Shown: one piece after another, positions 7,805 through 16,034 of the stretch
How the letters are laid out: every line of letters starts with the position of its first letter
Numbering within the stretch: the stretch's first letter is position 1
Assembly (NCBI GenBank): GCA_016704425.1
Contig: JADJAC010000011.1
Coordinates: forward strand, 930,001-994,000
DNA from: Sphingomonadales bacterium
Lineage (GTDB): Bacteria; Pseudomonadota; Alphaproteobacteria; Sphingomonadales; Sphingomonadaceae
Direction: 5' to 3'
Length of the DNA stretch: 64,000 nucleotides
The notes under the pieces: generated by a model
Seen by the model: only the letters and a program-made list of their open reading frames with translations
Databases searched by the model: none
What the model was told of the DNA's origin: nothing
Translations under genes and position numbers: made by a program

Positions 7805-8342
7805 TCTTGCAATATTTGCTGCAGAAGCAGCGGGTGCCGTCGCGGAGCATCATGAAGAACCGACAGCCTTGCTGTTGACTCCGGGAGGCTGGGTCGCGGC
7901 ATCGATGCTCTTCGTGTTCGGCATCATGCTCTATGCGAAAGTGCCGGCGATCATTGCGGCGGCTCTCGACAAGCAGATCGCGGGGATCAAGGATCAGATC
8001 GATGCGGCCGAACGGCTGCGGATCGAAGCCGAGAGCCTCAAGGGCGAGTATGAAAAGAAGATCAAGAACGCGTCCAAGGAAGCAGCTGTTCTGAAAGCTG
8101 CTGCCGAGGAAGAGGCCAAATTGATCGTCGCAAAGGCCAAGGAAGACGCAACCGCCTTGATCGCGCGCCGGACCAAGTCGGCCGAACAGAAAATCGAAGC
8201 CGCCGAACGTGCAGCCATCGCCGATGTGCGCGCAAAGGCTGCTGAAGCGTCAACGGCTGCTGCGGCTCGCCTGATCGCCTCCAATCATGATGCGAAAGTC
8301 GACAAGGCTCTGGTCGATACGACAATCGCGCGCCTCAATTAG
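7797..8342 (+). CDS. atpF: F0F1 ATP synthase subunit b
   Basis: Second peripheral-stalk subunit, 181 residues. A short variable N-terminus precedes a single membrane helix (GWVAASMLFVFGIMLYAKVP), then a long charged coiled coil (AAERLRIEAESLKGEYEKK) that reaches up to F1. ATG 7797 sits inside the last codons of the b' gene, an eight-base overlap that favours 1:1 translation of the two halves of the stalk. F1 genes are not in the window, so F0 and F1 are separate operons here. Confidence 0.93.
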   Translation: MLDLAIFAAEAAGAVAEHHEEPTALLLTPGGWVAASMLFVFGIMLYAKVPAIIAAALDKQIAGIKDQIDAAERLRIEAESLKGEYEKKIKNASKEAAVLKAAAEEEAKLIVAKAKEDATALIARRTKSAEQKIEAAERAAIADVRAKAAEASTAAAARLIASNHDAKVDKALVDTTIARLN

Positions 8343-8370
8343 GCCCTGCCCGACAGCAAGGGATGTCCCG

Positions 8371-8682
8371 ATGAAGTATTTGATCGCCTCCGCCGCACTT
8401 TTTGCCAATCTGTCGGTTGCTGCAGCCGCACAGACCGTGATGGCCCCGGCACCCGCAGCTGCAGCTGTTGCGGCATTCTCGATCGACTCTCCAATCGAGC
8501 AGCTCGTCGCCAACCCGGCGACCAAAGCTGTTCTTGAAGCAGACTTCCCGGGCGTCACGACACATCCGGCCTATGAGCAGTTCAAGGCTATGTCGCTGAA
8601 GCAGCTAGCGCCCTATTCGAACGGTATCATTACCGACGAGAAGCTCGCCAAGGCCAGCGCGGACCTCGCCGCCGTCAAGTAA
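8371..8682 (+). CDS. Small secreted protein of unknown function
   Basis: A 103-residue protein with a clear signal peptide (MKYLIASAALFANLSVAAAAQ). The mature part contains SIDSPIEQLVANPATKAVLE and a C-terminal block (FKAMSLKQLAPYSNGIITDEKLAKASADL). AAGGG lies eight bases before ATG 8371. I recall similar proteins from sphingomonads with no assigned function. It follows atpF by 28 bases and may be read through from that operon. There is no evidence of a link to ATP synthase. It is a real gene judging by signal peptide, ribosome site and coding bias. Confidence 0.75.
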   Translation: MKYLIASAALFANLSVAAAAQTVMAPAPAAAAVAAFSIDSPIEQLVANPATKAVLEADFPGVTTHPAYEQFKAMSLKQLAPYSNGIITDEKLAKASADLAAVK

Positions 8683-8691
8683 GGTTCTGCA

Positions 8692-8714
8692 CGTCGCCCC
8701 TGCCATTGCAGCGG
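8692..8714 (+). repeat. Degenerate copy of the palindromic repeat
   Basis: CGTCGCCCCTGC followed by a diverged right arm (CATTGCAGCGG). It shares its left arm with copies at 7273, 10698 and 10753. Confidence 0.35.
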
Positions 8715-8761
8715 AGACGGAATCGCTTCATTTGGAGCGGAACCGCGTCTAGGTTGACCCA

Positions 8762-10684
8762 ATGTCCCAGCCCGACGCACCGGATCGTTTCAACGAGGAA
8801 AAGCAGACCTACACCATTCGCGGTGTGGATCAGCCGAACCTTGAAGCCGGCGTTGCAGCGATCCGCAATGTCCTGAAAACCCTGCCGCCCAAGCCGGGCG
8901 TTTACAGGATGCACGATGCGCGGGGCGATGTCCTTTATGTCGGCAAGGCCCGGGCGCTTCGCAACAGGGTGACGAATTACACGCAAGTCGAGCGGCTGCC
9001 GAACCGTATCCGGCGGATGGTCGCGCAGACGCGCAGCATGACGATTGTCACCACCAACAGTGAAGCCGAAGCGCTGCTCCTCGAAGCACAGCTCATCAAG
9101 CGCTACCGCCCGGCCTACAATGTGCTGCTGAGGGATGACAAAAGTTTTCCCTTCATCCTGCTGCGATCCGATCATGCCTTCCCGCGCATCCAGAAGCACC
9201 GGGGCGCCCGCAAGGCCAAGGGCAATTATTACGGCCCGTTCGCCAGCGCCGGCTCGGTCAACACCACAATCAATGCGCTGCAGAAACTCTTCCTGCTCCG
9301 TTCCTGCACGGACAGTTTCTTCAACAACCGGGACCGGCCGTGCCTCCTTTACCAGATCAAGCGCTGTTCCGGGCCCTGCGTGGGGCGTATCGGGCCGGAA
9401 GGCTATGGCGAGCTTGTTGCCGACGCGAAGGCATTCCTGGGCGGCAAATCGACCGAGGTGCAGGCAAAGCTCGGCAGGGAAATGGAAACGGCCGCAGAAG
9501 CGCTCGACTTCGAGCGCGCCGCAATCCTGCGTGATCGGTTGAAGGCGCTGACCTTCATCCAGGGCAGCCAGGCAATCAACGCGTCGGGCGTTGGCAATGC
9601 GGATATCTTTGCATTGGCGACCAAGGCCGGGCAGGTCGGCATCCAGGCCTTCTTCATCCGCGGCGGCCAGAATTGGGGGCACCGCGCATTCTTCCCGACG
9701 CACACGCAGGACCTGTCGGAAGAAGAGGTTCTGACCAGCTTCCTCGCCCAATTCTATGAAGAAGTACCGCCGCCGAGGACCATTCTGCTCGATCGCGATT
9801 TGCCGGAGGCTGCGCTGCTCGCCGAAGCGCTGGTTGAGCGGGCAGGGGGCAAGGTGGAGATTGTTCGGCCACAGCGCGGGGATCGGGTCCGCCTCGTGCA
9901 GCAAGCAACGCGCAACGCGGTCGAGGCATTGGATCGCCGGCTCGCCGAAAGCACAACGCAAGGCAAATTGCTGCAGGACGTCGCAGACCTGTTCGAACTG
10001 TCCGAACCTCCGCAGCGGATCGAAATATACGACAACAGCCATATTCAAGGTACGAATGCATTGGGGGCGATGGTTGTTGCGGGGCCGGAGGGCTTCCTCA
10101 AAAGCCAATATCGCAAGTTCAACATCAAGCGCCCCGAAACCGCTCCCGGGGACGATTTCGCAATGATGCGCGAAGTGATGGAGCGTCGTTTCGGCCGCGC
10201 CCTGGAGGAAGACCCGGATCGCGAACGCGGCCTCTGGCCCGACCTTGTGCTGATCGACGGCGGCAAGGGGCAGATGAGTGCCGTGAAGGGTGCGCTGGAA
10301 GAACTGGGTGTCGAAGATGTCCCGCTCATCGGTGTTTCCAAGGGCCCGGATCACAATGCGGGACGGGAGACGTTCCATTTTCCGGATGGGCGCGAAATCA
10401 GCCTGCCGATCAATGCTCCGGTGCTCTTCTACCTCCAGCGCCTGCGGGACGAGGCGCATCGCTACGCCATCGGCGCACACCGGACCAAACGCAGCAAAGC
10501 CATCACCGCCAGCCCCCTGGATGAAGTACCCGGCATTGGCCCGGCCCGAAAAAAGGCCTTGCTGATGCACTTCGGAACAGCGCGGGCAGTGCGGGATGCA
10601 TCGCTGGAAGATCTGGCGCGGACGCCCGGTGTGTCAGAGACGGTGGCCCGGGTGGTGTATGATTTCTACCATGCGGGTGGATGA
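8762..10684 (+). CDS. uvrC: Excinuclease ABC subunit C
   Basis: Dual-incision nuclease of nucleotide excision repair, 640 residues. In order: a GIY-YIG domain (PPKPGVYRMHDARGDVLYVG, about residues 40-120) for the 3' cut; a UVR helical hairpin for UvrB contact (AEALDFERAAILRDRLKAL); an RNase H-like domain for the 5' cut (IEIYDNSHIQGTNALG, LVLIDGGKGQMSAV, GVSKGPDHNAGRETFHF); and tandem helix-hairpin-helix motifs at the C-terminus (VPGIGPARKKALLMHFG, TPGVSETVA). A 30-residue N-terminal lead before the GIY domain is common in this order. No LexA-type box was obvious upstream. Confidence 0.97.
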   Translation: MSQPDAPDRFNEEKQTYTIRGVDQPNLEAGVAAIRNVLKTLPPKPGVYRMHDARGDVLYVGKARALRNRVTNYTQVERLPNRIRRMVAQTRSMTIVTTNSEAEALLLEAQLIKRYRPAYNVLLRDDKSFPFILLRSDHAFPRIQKHRGARKAKGNYYGPFASAGSVNTTINALQKLFLLRSCTDSFFNNRDRPCLLYQIKRCSGPCVGRIGPEGYGELVADAKAFLGGKSTEVQAKLGREMETAAEALDFERAAILRDRLKALTFIQGSQAINASGVGNADIFALATKAGQVGIQAFFIRGGQNWGHRAFFPTHTQDLSEEEVLTSFLAQFYEEVPPPRTILLDRDLPEAALLAEALVERAGGKVEIVRPQRGDRVRLVQQATRNAVEALDRRLAESTTQGKLLQDVADLFELSEPPQRIEIYDNSHIQGTNALGAMVVAGPEGFLKSQYRKFNIKRPETAPGDDFAMMREVMERRFGRALEEDPDRERGLWPDLVLIDGGKGQMSAVKGALEELGVEDVPLIGVSKGPDHNAGRETFHFPDGREISLPINAPVLFYLQRLRDEAHRYAIGAHRTKRSKAITASPLDEVPGIGPARKKALLMHFGTARAVRDASLEDLARTPGVSETVARVVYDFYHAGG

Positions 10685-10697
10685 GACGATCTCGACC

Positions 10698-10720
10698 GTC
10701 GCCCCTGCACAGGCAGGGGC
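10698..10720 (+). repeat. Palindromic repeat copy, possible uvrC 3' hairpin
   Basis: GCCCCTGC at 10701-10708 pairs with GCAGGGGC at 10713-10720 around ACAG, preceded by CGTC. Only a short, weak T-run follows (CTGTTTG), so terminator function is uncertain. It belongs to the same family as 7273-7296 and is in inverted orientation to 10753-10775. Confidence 0.65.
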
Positions 10721-10752
10721 CTGTTTGACATAGAGGCTCCAGACTCGCGCAA

Positions 10753-10775
10753 ATGCCCCTGCCTGCGCAGGGACG
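10753..10775 (-). repeat. Palindromic repeat copy, inverted relative to the previous one
   Basis: CCCTGC at 10757-10762 pairs with GCAGGG at 10767-10772. On the minus strand it reads GTCCCTGCGCAGGCAGGGGC, matching the plus-strand copy at 10698-10720. The two copies lie about 35 bases apart, head to head, in the 230-base uvrC-recO spacer, where I see no other gene. Confidence 0.6.
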
Positions 10776-10914
10776 GCGGCTTTTCGGAATCAGGGCCTGT
10801 TCCAGTTAACTTGGTCCCGAATCCCTCGATTCCCGCCAAACGCCGCACTTGCGCGTAGTTTAGGACGCCAAGCAATGATTTTGCCTTATTGCGCCACTCC
10901 GCTATCCCGCTGCC

Positions 10915-11517
10915 ATGCACATCTCTGCCTCTGCAATCATCTGTGCCGTTCGTCCGCATGGTGAAGCGGGAGCGGTCGTGCGGGTGATGACGGCGGACTA
11001 TGGGCTATTGGCGGGCTATGTCCGTGGCGGGCGGTCGCGCACGATGCGGCCCGTCCTTCAACCCTCGAATATCGTCCGCGCCGAATTTCGTGCGCGCGTC
11101 GAAACGCAATTGCCGGGCCTGACCGTAGAGCTTGAACATAGCCGGGGGCCCTTGATGGCGGAACCTCTTGCAGCGGCTGCACTCGACTGGGCAACCGCGT
11201 TGACAGCCTCGGTAGTGCCGGAACTGCACCCCTATCCGACGATCCATTCGGCTCTGGATGGGCTTCTCATTGCGATCGAGGCCGCGCCAGCCGCGCGAGG
11301 CTGGGCGGGTGCCTTGGTCAGTTACGAAGCCCTGATTCTTTCTGCACTTGGGTTCGGGCAAGGCGATGGTGGACGGCCGGACGATTGGCCGGATGTGCTC
11401 GCGAGCCTCAACCAGTCCGGCGCCCGGCTTGACCGCTATCTGTTTTCCGACAGGCGCGCTGATGTTCTTGCCGCGCGCGAACGTCTGGTCGAGCGGTTGA
11501 AAAGGGCGGCAGCTTAG
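10915..11517 (+). CDS. recO: DNA repair protein RecO (short form)
   Basis: Recombination mediator that helps load RecA with RecR. The N-terminal OB-fold begins AIICAVRPHGEAGAVVRVMTADYGLLAGYVRGGRS, read here in parts, and is typical. The helical C-terminal half is short: 200 residues against the usual 240-250. The cysteine pairs that form a zinc finger in many RecO proteins are absent. The last helix (RLDRYLFSDRRADVLAARE) is conserved. It leads a plus-strand run with leuB (34 bases downstream) and metZ. Confidence 0.9.
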   Translation: MHISASAIICAVRPHGEAGAVVRVMTADYGLLAGYVRGGRSRTMRPVLQPSNIVRAEFRARVETQLPGLTVELEHSRGPLMAEPLAAAALDWATALTASVVPELHPYPTIHSALDGLLIAIEAAPAARGWAGALVSYEALILSALGFGQGDGGRPDDWPDVLASLNQSGARLDRYLFSDRRADVLAARERLVERLKRAAA

Positions 11518-11551
11518 GCCAAAGCGCGGCTCGCTTTCCCGAACGGAGTCG

Positions 11552-12598
11552 ATGATGCGCGTTGCCCTGTTACCCGGAGACGGGATTGGTCCAGAAGTGA
11601 TTGCCGAAGCGCGGCGGGTCCTTGATGCGCTCGGGCTCGACTTAACCTATGAAGAGGCTTTGGTTGGCGGGGCTGCCTATAAGGCGACTGGCCATCCCCT
11701 TCCGGCGGACACGCTGGAGGTCGCAAAGCGCGCTGATGCGATCCTGTTCGGCGCTGTCGGCGATCCCGATTGTGACGCGTTGGACCGGCATTTGCGGCCC
11801 GAACAGGCGATTCTTGGCTTGCGCAAGGAACTCACGCTTTTTGCCAATCTGCGCCCGGCCAAACTGTTTCCTGAACTGGCAGAGGCATCGGCGCTCCGCC
11901 CCGAGGTCGCCGGGCAGATCGACATGGTCATTGTCCGTGAACTGAATGGCGACGTCTATTTTGGCGAGAAGGGCACGCGCAAGACGGCTGATGGCAAGCG
12001 CGAAGGCTATGACATCATGTCCTATGACGAGGACGAGGTGCGTCGGATTGCGCGGGTCGGCTTTGAAACAGCACGTGCGCGAAAAGGTCGTCTATGCTCT
12101 GTCGACAAGGCCAACGTGCTGGAAACTTCGCAGCTTTGGCGCGATGTGGTGAGCGAGACGGCGGCGGAGTATCCCGAAATCGCGCTCAGCCATATGTATG
12201 TGGACAATGCGGCCATGCAACTCGTCCGCAACCCTGGCCAGTTCGATGTGATCGTGACGGGCAATCTGTTCGGCGACATTCTCTCCGACCAGGCAAGCAT
12301 GTGTGCGGGGTCGATCGGCATGTTGCCCAGCGCGTCGCTCGATGCGAACCAGAAAGGCCTTTATGAACCGATCCACGGCTCCGCTCCCGACATTGCAGGC
12401 CAAGGGAAAGCAAATCCCCTGGCGACGATCCTGTCTGCCGCGATGATGCTGCGCTACTCGCTTGGCCAGTCCCATGCTGCTGACAGGATCGAAGCGGCGG
12501 TGGCCGGAGCGCTTGCGGCGGGCGCCCGCTCGCCTGACCTTGGCGGCACCATGTCGACACGCCAGATGGGCGATGCCGTCCTTGCCGCATTGACCTGA
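11552..12598 (+). CDS. leuB: 3-isopropylmalate dehydrogenase
   Basis: Leucine biosynthesis: NAD-dependent oxidative decarboxylation of 3-isopropylmalate. Length is 348 residues, normal for the family. Visible blocks are VALLPGDGIGPEVIAEARRV at the N-terminus, LRKELTLFANLRP and VRELNGDVYFG for substrate binding, the Lys/Asp site around SVDKANVLETSQLWRDVV, GNLFGDILSDQ, and the NAD loop EPIHGSAPDIAGQGKANPLA. The distinguishing LFANLRPAKLF stretch supports LeuB over isocitrate dehydrogenase. It is 27 bases from metZ, so the two amino-acid genes are likely cotranscribed. Confidence 0.97.
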   Translation: MMRVALLPGDGIGPEVIAEARRVLDALGLDLTYEEALVGGAAYKATGHPLPADTLEVAKRADAILFGAVGDPDCDALDRHLRPEQAILGLRKELTLFANLRPAKLFPELAEASALRPEVAGQIDMVIVRELNGDVYFGEKGTRKTADGKREGYDIMSYDEDEVRRIARVGFETARARKGRLCSVDKANVLETSQLWRDVVSETAAEYPEIALSHMYVDNAAMQLVRNPGQFDVIVTGNLFGDILSDQASMCAGSIGMLPSASLDANQKGLYEPIHGSAPDIAGQGKANPLATILSAAMMLRYSLGQSHAADRIEAAVAGALAAGARSPDLGGTMSTRQMGDAVLAALT

Positions 12599-12625
12599 GC
12601 CGCGCTCCATCCGAAAAGCAGAGAC

Positions 12626-13834
12626 ATGAAACGCACCACTGGCCAGAATCGTTCGATCACCCGCACCTGGCGCCCGGCCACGCAGGCCGTGCGTGGCGGG
12701 ACCTGGCGTTCGGAACAGGGCGAAACGTCCGAAGCCATCTTCGTCTCGTCAGGTTACAGCTATGACGATGCGGAAACGGTTGCTGCGCGCTTTGCGGGCG
12801 AGCAGGCGGGGATGACCTATTCGCGCCTCCAGAACCCGACGGTGCAGATGCTGGAAGAACGCATTGCGTTGATGGAAGGTGCAGAAGCCTGCCGTGCGCA
12901 GGCGACGGGCATGGCAGCGATGACAACCGCGCTTCTCTGCCAGCTCAAGACTGGCGATCATGTCGTGGCAGCACGGGCGGCATTCGGGTCTTGCCGCTGG
13001 CTCACGGACAATCTGCTCCCCAAGTTCGGGATCGAGACAACGACGATTGACGCGCGTGACAACGATGCCTGGAAGGCCGCAATTCGCCCGAATACCAAGG
13101 TCTTCTTTTTCGAGACCCCGGCCAACCCGACAATGGATATCGTGGATCTGGCCTATGTCTGCGGACTGGCGTGCGAGAACGGCATCACGAGCGTCGTTGA
13201 CAATGCCTTTGCCACATCAGCGCTGCAGCGGCCGCTTGAATTCGGCGCCGATGTCGTCGCCTATTCGGCGACCAAGATGATGGACGGGCAGGGGCGCGTG
13301 CTGGCTGGCGCCGTATGCGGCAGCCAGGCCTTTATCGATGATGTGCTTTTGCCGTTCCAACGCAATACCGGGCCGAATCTTTCTCCCTTCAACGCGTGGG
13401 TGATCCTCAAGGCGCTGGAGACACTGGACCTCCGCGCAAAGCGCCAATCCGAGAATGCGCTGATTGTTGGGAAGTTTCTTGAAGGTCGCGTGCCGAAAAT
13501 GCTCCACCCGGGCTTGCCGAGCCATCCACAGCACAACCTGGCAATGCGGCAGATGTCCGCTTGCGGTCCGATCTTCTCCTTCATTCTTGACGGCGGTCGC
13601 AAGCAGGCAATGGCCTTGCTCAATGCAATCGAACTGATCGACATTTCGAACAATATCGGCGACAGTCGCAGCCTGATGACTCACCCATCGTCAACAACAC
13701 ACAGTGGCCTTTCCGAAGACGTACGCGCCGACATGGGCGTTGAGGAGGGGATGCTGCGCATCAATATCGGCCTCGAAGACCCGGCTGACCTGATCGATGA
13801 TCTCGACCAGGCACTCAGGGTGGTGGGGCTGTGA
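12626..13834 (+). CDS. metZ: O-succinylhomoserine sulfhydrylase
   Basis: PLP enzyme of the Cys/Met metabolism family, 402 residues, that makes homocysteine from an activated homoserine and sulfide. The PLP lysine is Lys217 in YSATKMMDGQGRVLAG. Other blocks are YSRLQNPTVQMLEERIALME, AAFGSCRWLTDNLLPKFGI, ETPANPTMDIVD and VDNAFATSALQRPLEFGAD. The opening TRTWRPATQAVRGGTWRSE is characteristic of alphaproteobacterial MetZ. O-succinyl rather than O-acetyl substrate is inferred from similarity. Its TGA overlaps the GTG of apaG. No SAM riboswitch fits in the 27-base upstream gap. Confidence 0.93.
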   Translation: MKRTTGQNRSITRTWRPATQAVRGGTWRSEQGETSEAIFVSSGYSYDDAETVAARFAGEQAGMTYSRLQNPTVQMLEERIALMEGAEACRAQATGMAAMTTALLCQLKTGDHVVAARAAFGSCRWLTDNLLPKFGIETTTIDARDNDAWKAAIRPNTKVFFFETPANPTMDIVDLAYVCGLACENGITSVVDNAFATSALQRPLEFGADVVAYSATKMMDGQGRVLAGAVCGSQAFIDDVLLPFQRNTGPNLSPFNAWVILKALETLDLRAKRQSENALIVGKFLEGRVPKMLHPGLPSHPQHNLAMRQMSACGPIFSFILDGGRKQAMALLNAIELIDISNNIGDSRSLMTHPSSTTHSGLSEDVRADMGVEEGMLRINIGLEDPADLIDDLDQALRVVGL

Positions 13835-14229
13835 AGTCGCTCTTCCGTTATGCTGCGGAAACGCGAGGCTTCATTGTCCGCGTGTCGGTCAGCTTCCTGC
13901 CGGAGCAGTCCGAAGTCGGCAAAGGACGCTGGTTCTGGGCGTATCATATCCGGATTGAAAATGAAGGATTGATGGCTGCGCAGCTGTTGACTCGTCACTG
14001 GGATATTCGCGACGCCAATGGCGCGCACCATCTTGTCGATGGCGAAGGTGTTGTCGGGGAGCAGCCGGTGATCAAGCCGGGCGGAGCCTATGATTATGTA
14101 TCGGGTTGCCCTTTGACGACTCCGAGTGGATCGATGCAGGGCAGTTACCAGATGCTGGGCGAAGACGGCTCGCGCTTCGACATTGCGATTCCCAAATTTG
14201 CATTGACCACGCCCGTGACGGCCGGATGA
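13831..14229 (+). CDS. apaG: ApaG domain protein
   Basis: A 132-residue ApaG/DUF525 protein, a fibronectin-III-like fold. Diagnostic text includes FLPEQSEVGKGRWFWAYHI, LTRHWDIRDANGAHHLVDGE and GVVGEQPVIKPGGAYDYVSG, with the Gly-rich loop that resembles a nucleotide-binding motif. ApaG mutants affect Co2+ resistance and Mg2+ efflux in enterobacteria, but its biochemical role is unsettled. The start is GTG at 13831, overlapping the metZ stop as GTGA, so translation is coupled. Its own stop overlaps the next gene as ATGA. Confidence 0.95.
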   Translation: MKSLFRYAAETRGFIVRVSVSFLPEQSEVGKGRWFWAYHIRIENEGLMAAQLLTRHWDIRDANGAHHLVDGEGVVGEQPVIKPGGAYDYVSGCPLTTPSGSMQGSYQMLGEDGSRFDIAIPKFALTTPVTAG

Positions 14230-15017
14230 AGCGCACGCATCTGCCCCTGAATGGCCTGCGCGTCCTTGATGCAGCCGCGCGGCACCTGTCTTTCACCCGA
14301 GCGGCGGACGAACTGGCCGTGACTCCGGCAGCCGTTGGCCAACAAATCCGTGCGCTGGAAGACGTCTTGGGCGTCGTCCTGTTCAGGCGAACGCCAAAGG
14401 GGCTTGAACTGACACCGGAAGCCGAAGGCGGGCTCGACGCGTTGCGTGCGGGATTCCTCCAGTTCGAGGAAGCGGTGCGCGCAATGCAGGCGCAGCAATC
14501 GTCCAAATCGCTCACGATTGCGGCACCGAGAGACTTCACGGCCAAGTGGCTTGCTCCGCGGCTGGCTGCCTATGGGCGGACAGATCCCGAACTTCGTTTT
14601 GCGCTTGTTGCTGCAGATGAATCGCTCGACTTTACCGAGGCCAATCTCGATCTCGCGATACGCTACGGAAAAGGCGGAGGCGAACATGAGAGTATCTGCT
14701 TGTCTGAAGGGGCAATGGTCATGGTCGAAGCGCCCGAAGGCGGAGGAGACACGATGATCGCCTGGCCAGGCTGCGAAGGGATGGAAGGGATGGCATCGCT
14801 CCGCGTTGCAGACGCCGGGTTGGCAATCGAAGCCGCGGCGAACGGTTTTGGGCGAGCCTGTGTCCCCCATCTTCTTGCCGAAGCAGACATTGCTGCGGGC
14901 CGGGTGCGCGCGACAGACAATGCCAAGCCATCCGAAAATGCCTATTGGCTCGTGGCGCCACTCCCGCAGTGGCGCCAGAAGAAGGTTCGGGCGATTGTCG
15001 AGGCCTTGAGCGGTTAG
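14226..15017 (+). CDS. LysR-family regulator (GcvA-like), shortened sensor domain
   Basis: Transcription regulator with a normal winged helix-turn-helix (NGLRVLDAAARHLSFTRAADELAVTPAAVGQQ, read in two pieces) near residues 8-40 and the linker helix RALEDVLGVVLFRR. The co-inducer domain begins normally (LTIAAPRDFTAKWLAPRL) but the total is only 263 residues against about 300. The loss lies mid-domain, near MVMVEAPEGGGDTMIAWPG. ATG 14226 overlaps the apaG stop (ATGA). Similarity to GcvA-type proteins suggests amino-acid-linked control; its targets are unknown and could include the metZ-apaG genes. Confidence 0.85.
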   Translation: MKRTHLPLNGLRVLDAAARHLSFTRAADELAVTPAAVGQQIRALEDVLGVVLFRRTPKGLELTPEAEGGLDALRAGFLQFEEAVRAMQAQQSSKSLTIAAPRDFTAKWLAPRLAAYGRTDPELRFALVAADESLDFTEANLDLAIRYGKGGGEHESICLSEGAMVMVEAPEGGGDTMIAWPGCEGMEGMASLRVADAGLAIEAAANGFGRACVPHLLAEADIAAGRVRATDNAKPSENAYWLVAPLPQWRQKKVRAIVEALSG

Positions 15018-15092
15018 CGGCATCCGGTTTTTTGATATTTTGGCTGGGCATCGCGCTGGTTGTTAACATTTCCACGGTTCAACGGCGCCGTG

Positions 15093-15974
15093 ATGATCTC
15101 TCGTTCCGGATTCGCGCTCTCGCTTCCGCTTGGCCTGGGGTGCAGCCGCCTTGGTTCGGTGCTCGGGCCGGGAGAGGATGGCGCGCGGGCGCTCATCGCG
15201 ACGGCCCTCGATCACGGTATTACGTTTTTCGATACTGCCACCATCTATGCCCAAGGCGATAGCGAACGATTGCTTGGCCGCGTGCTTGGCAAACGGCGGG
15301 ATTGCGTGATCTGTTCGAAAGTAGGCCAGCATTTGCCCGTTCCGGGTCCGGCCTTGCTCCCGATCAAGCGCCTAGCCCGGATCGCTGCTGCCCGTTCTCC
15401 GGTCGCGCGTCGTGCCGTGGCGAGAGCGCGGGCGCAGCCGCTACCCCGGATCTGGACGGCGAGCTTCCTGAGCGAGGCGGTAGAAGCAAGCCTGAGGCGG
15501 CTGGACCGGGAGCAGGTCGAGATTATGCTTCTGCACGGGCCACCGGCATCAGTCTTGGCAGAGGGAATGGCAGTCGGGACACTTGAGGCAGCACATCGCA
15601 GTGGCAAGATCGGTTTGATCGGTGTTTCGGTTGATGACGTTCCTGCCGCCTTTGCGGCCCTCGCTGATGAACGCGTTCGGGTGCTGCAAATTCCGCTGCT
15701 GCCCGGCGAAATTGAGTTTGAACCCGTTATTGAGCGGGCAAGGCGGGAAGGTGTGGCGATTATTGCGCGCGAAGTCTTCGGTGGACCGCGCGCGATCTCG
15801 GGAGAAATCCAGCCCGAAGGATTCGCGGCGTCCCGCGTTGCTGAACTCACAACCCGCGTCGATCTGGCAGTGACTCTTGTTGGCACCACAAATGAAAGGC
15901 ATCTACGCGAAGCAGTGGCTGCCGCACTTTGCGCTGGCGAGGATTCCCTTCGGCCTGCGCGAGCGCGAGCCTAG
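15093..15974 (+). CDS. Aldo/keto reductase family protein
   Basis: NAD(P)H-linked oxidoreductase with a TIM barrel, 293 residues. The catalytic tetrad is visible: Asp and Tyr in FFDTATIYAQGDSERLLG, Lys in VICSKVGQH and His in IMLLHGPP. The cofactor end is near VTLVGTTNERHLREAV. ATG 15093 is chosen; a TTG at 15060 is in frame but unsupported. An Arg/Ala-rich insert (residues 85-115) is unusual for the family. It faces the following SDR gene tail to tail. Substrate unknown. Confidence 0.85.
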   Translation: MISRSGFALSLPLGLGCSRLGSVLGPGEDGARALIATALDHGITFFDTATIYAQGDSERLLGRVLGKRRDCVICSKVGQHLPVPGPALLPIKRLARIAAARSPVARRAVARARAQPLPRIWTASFLSEAVEASLRRLDREQVEIMLLHGPPASVLAEGMAVGTLEAAHRSGKIGLIGVSVDDVPAAFAALADERVRVLQIPLLPGEIEFEPVIERARREGVAIIAREVFGGPRAISGEIQPEGFAASRVAELTTRVDLAVTLVGTTNERHLREAVAAALCAGEDSLRPARARA

Positions 15975-16034
15975 TCAGTCCTGCACCCTATCGTGAGCTT
16001 CTGCCCGTACGGTTCGCGCCGAGTTTGGCGTGTT

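Noticed and set aside
8675..10570. 631-residue minus-strand frame opposite uvrC
   Set aside because: Long antisense frames are expected in GC-rich genes; all uvrC motifs are on the plus strand and the antisense product resembles nothing.
10685..10914. Possible CRISPR or small-RNA signal from repeated palindromes
   Set aside because: Only two inverted copies with no regular spacing or spacers; better explained as dispersed repeats.
11552..12625. SAM-II riboswitch ahead of metZ
   Set aside because: The gap between leuB and metZ is only 27 bases, too short for the structure, and no such fold is visible within the leuB end.
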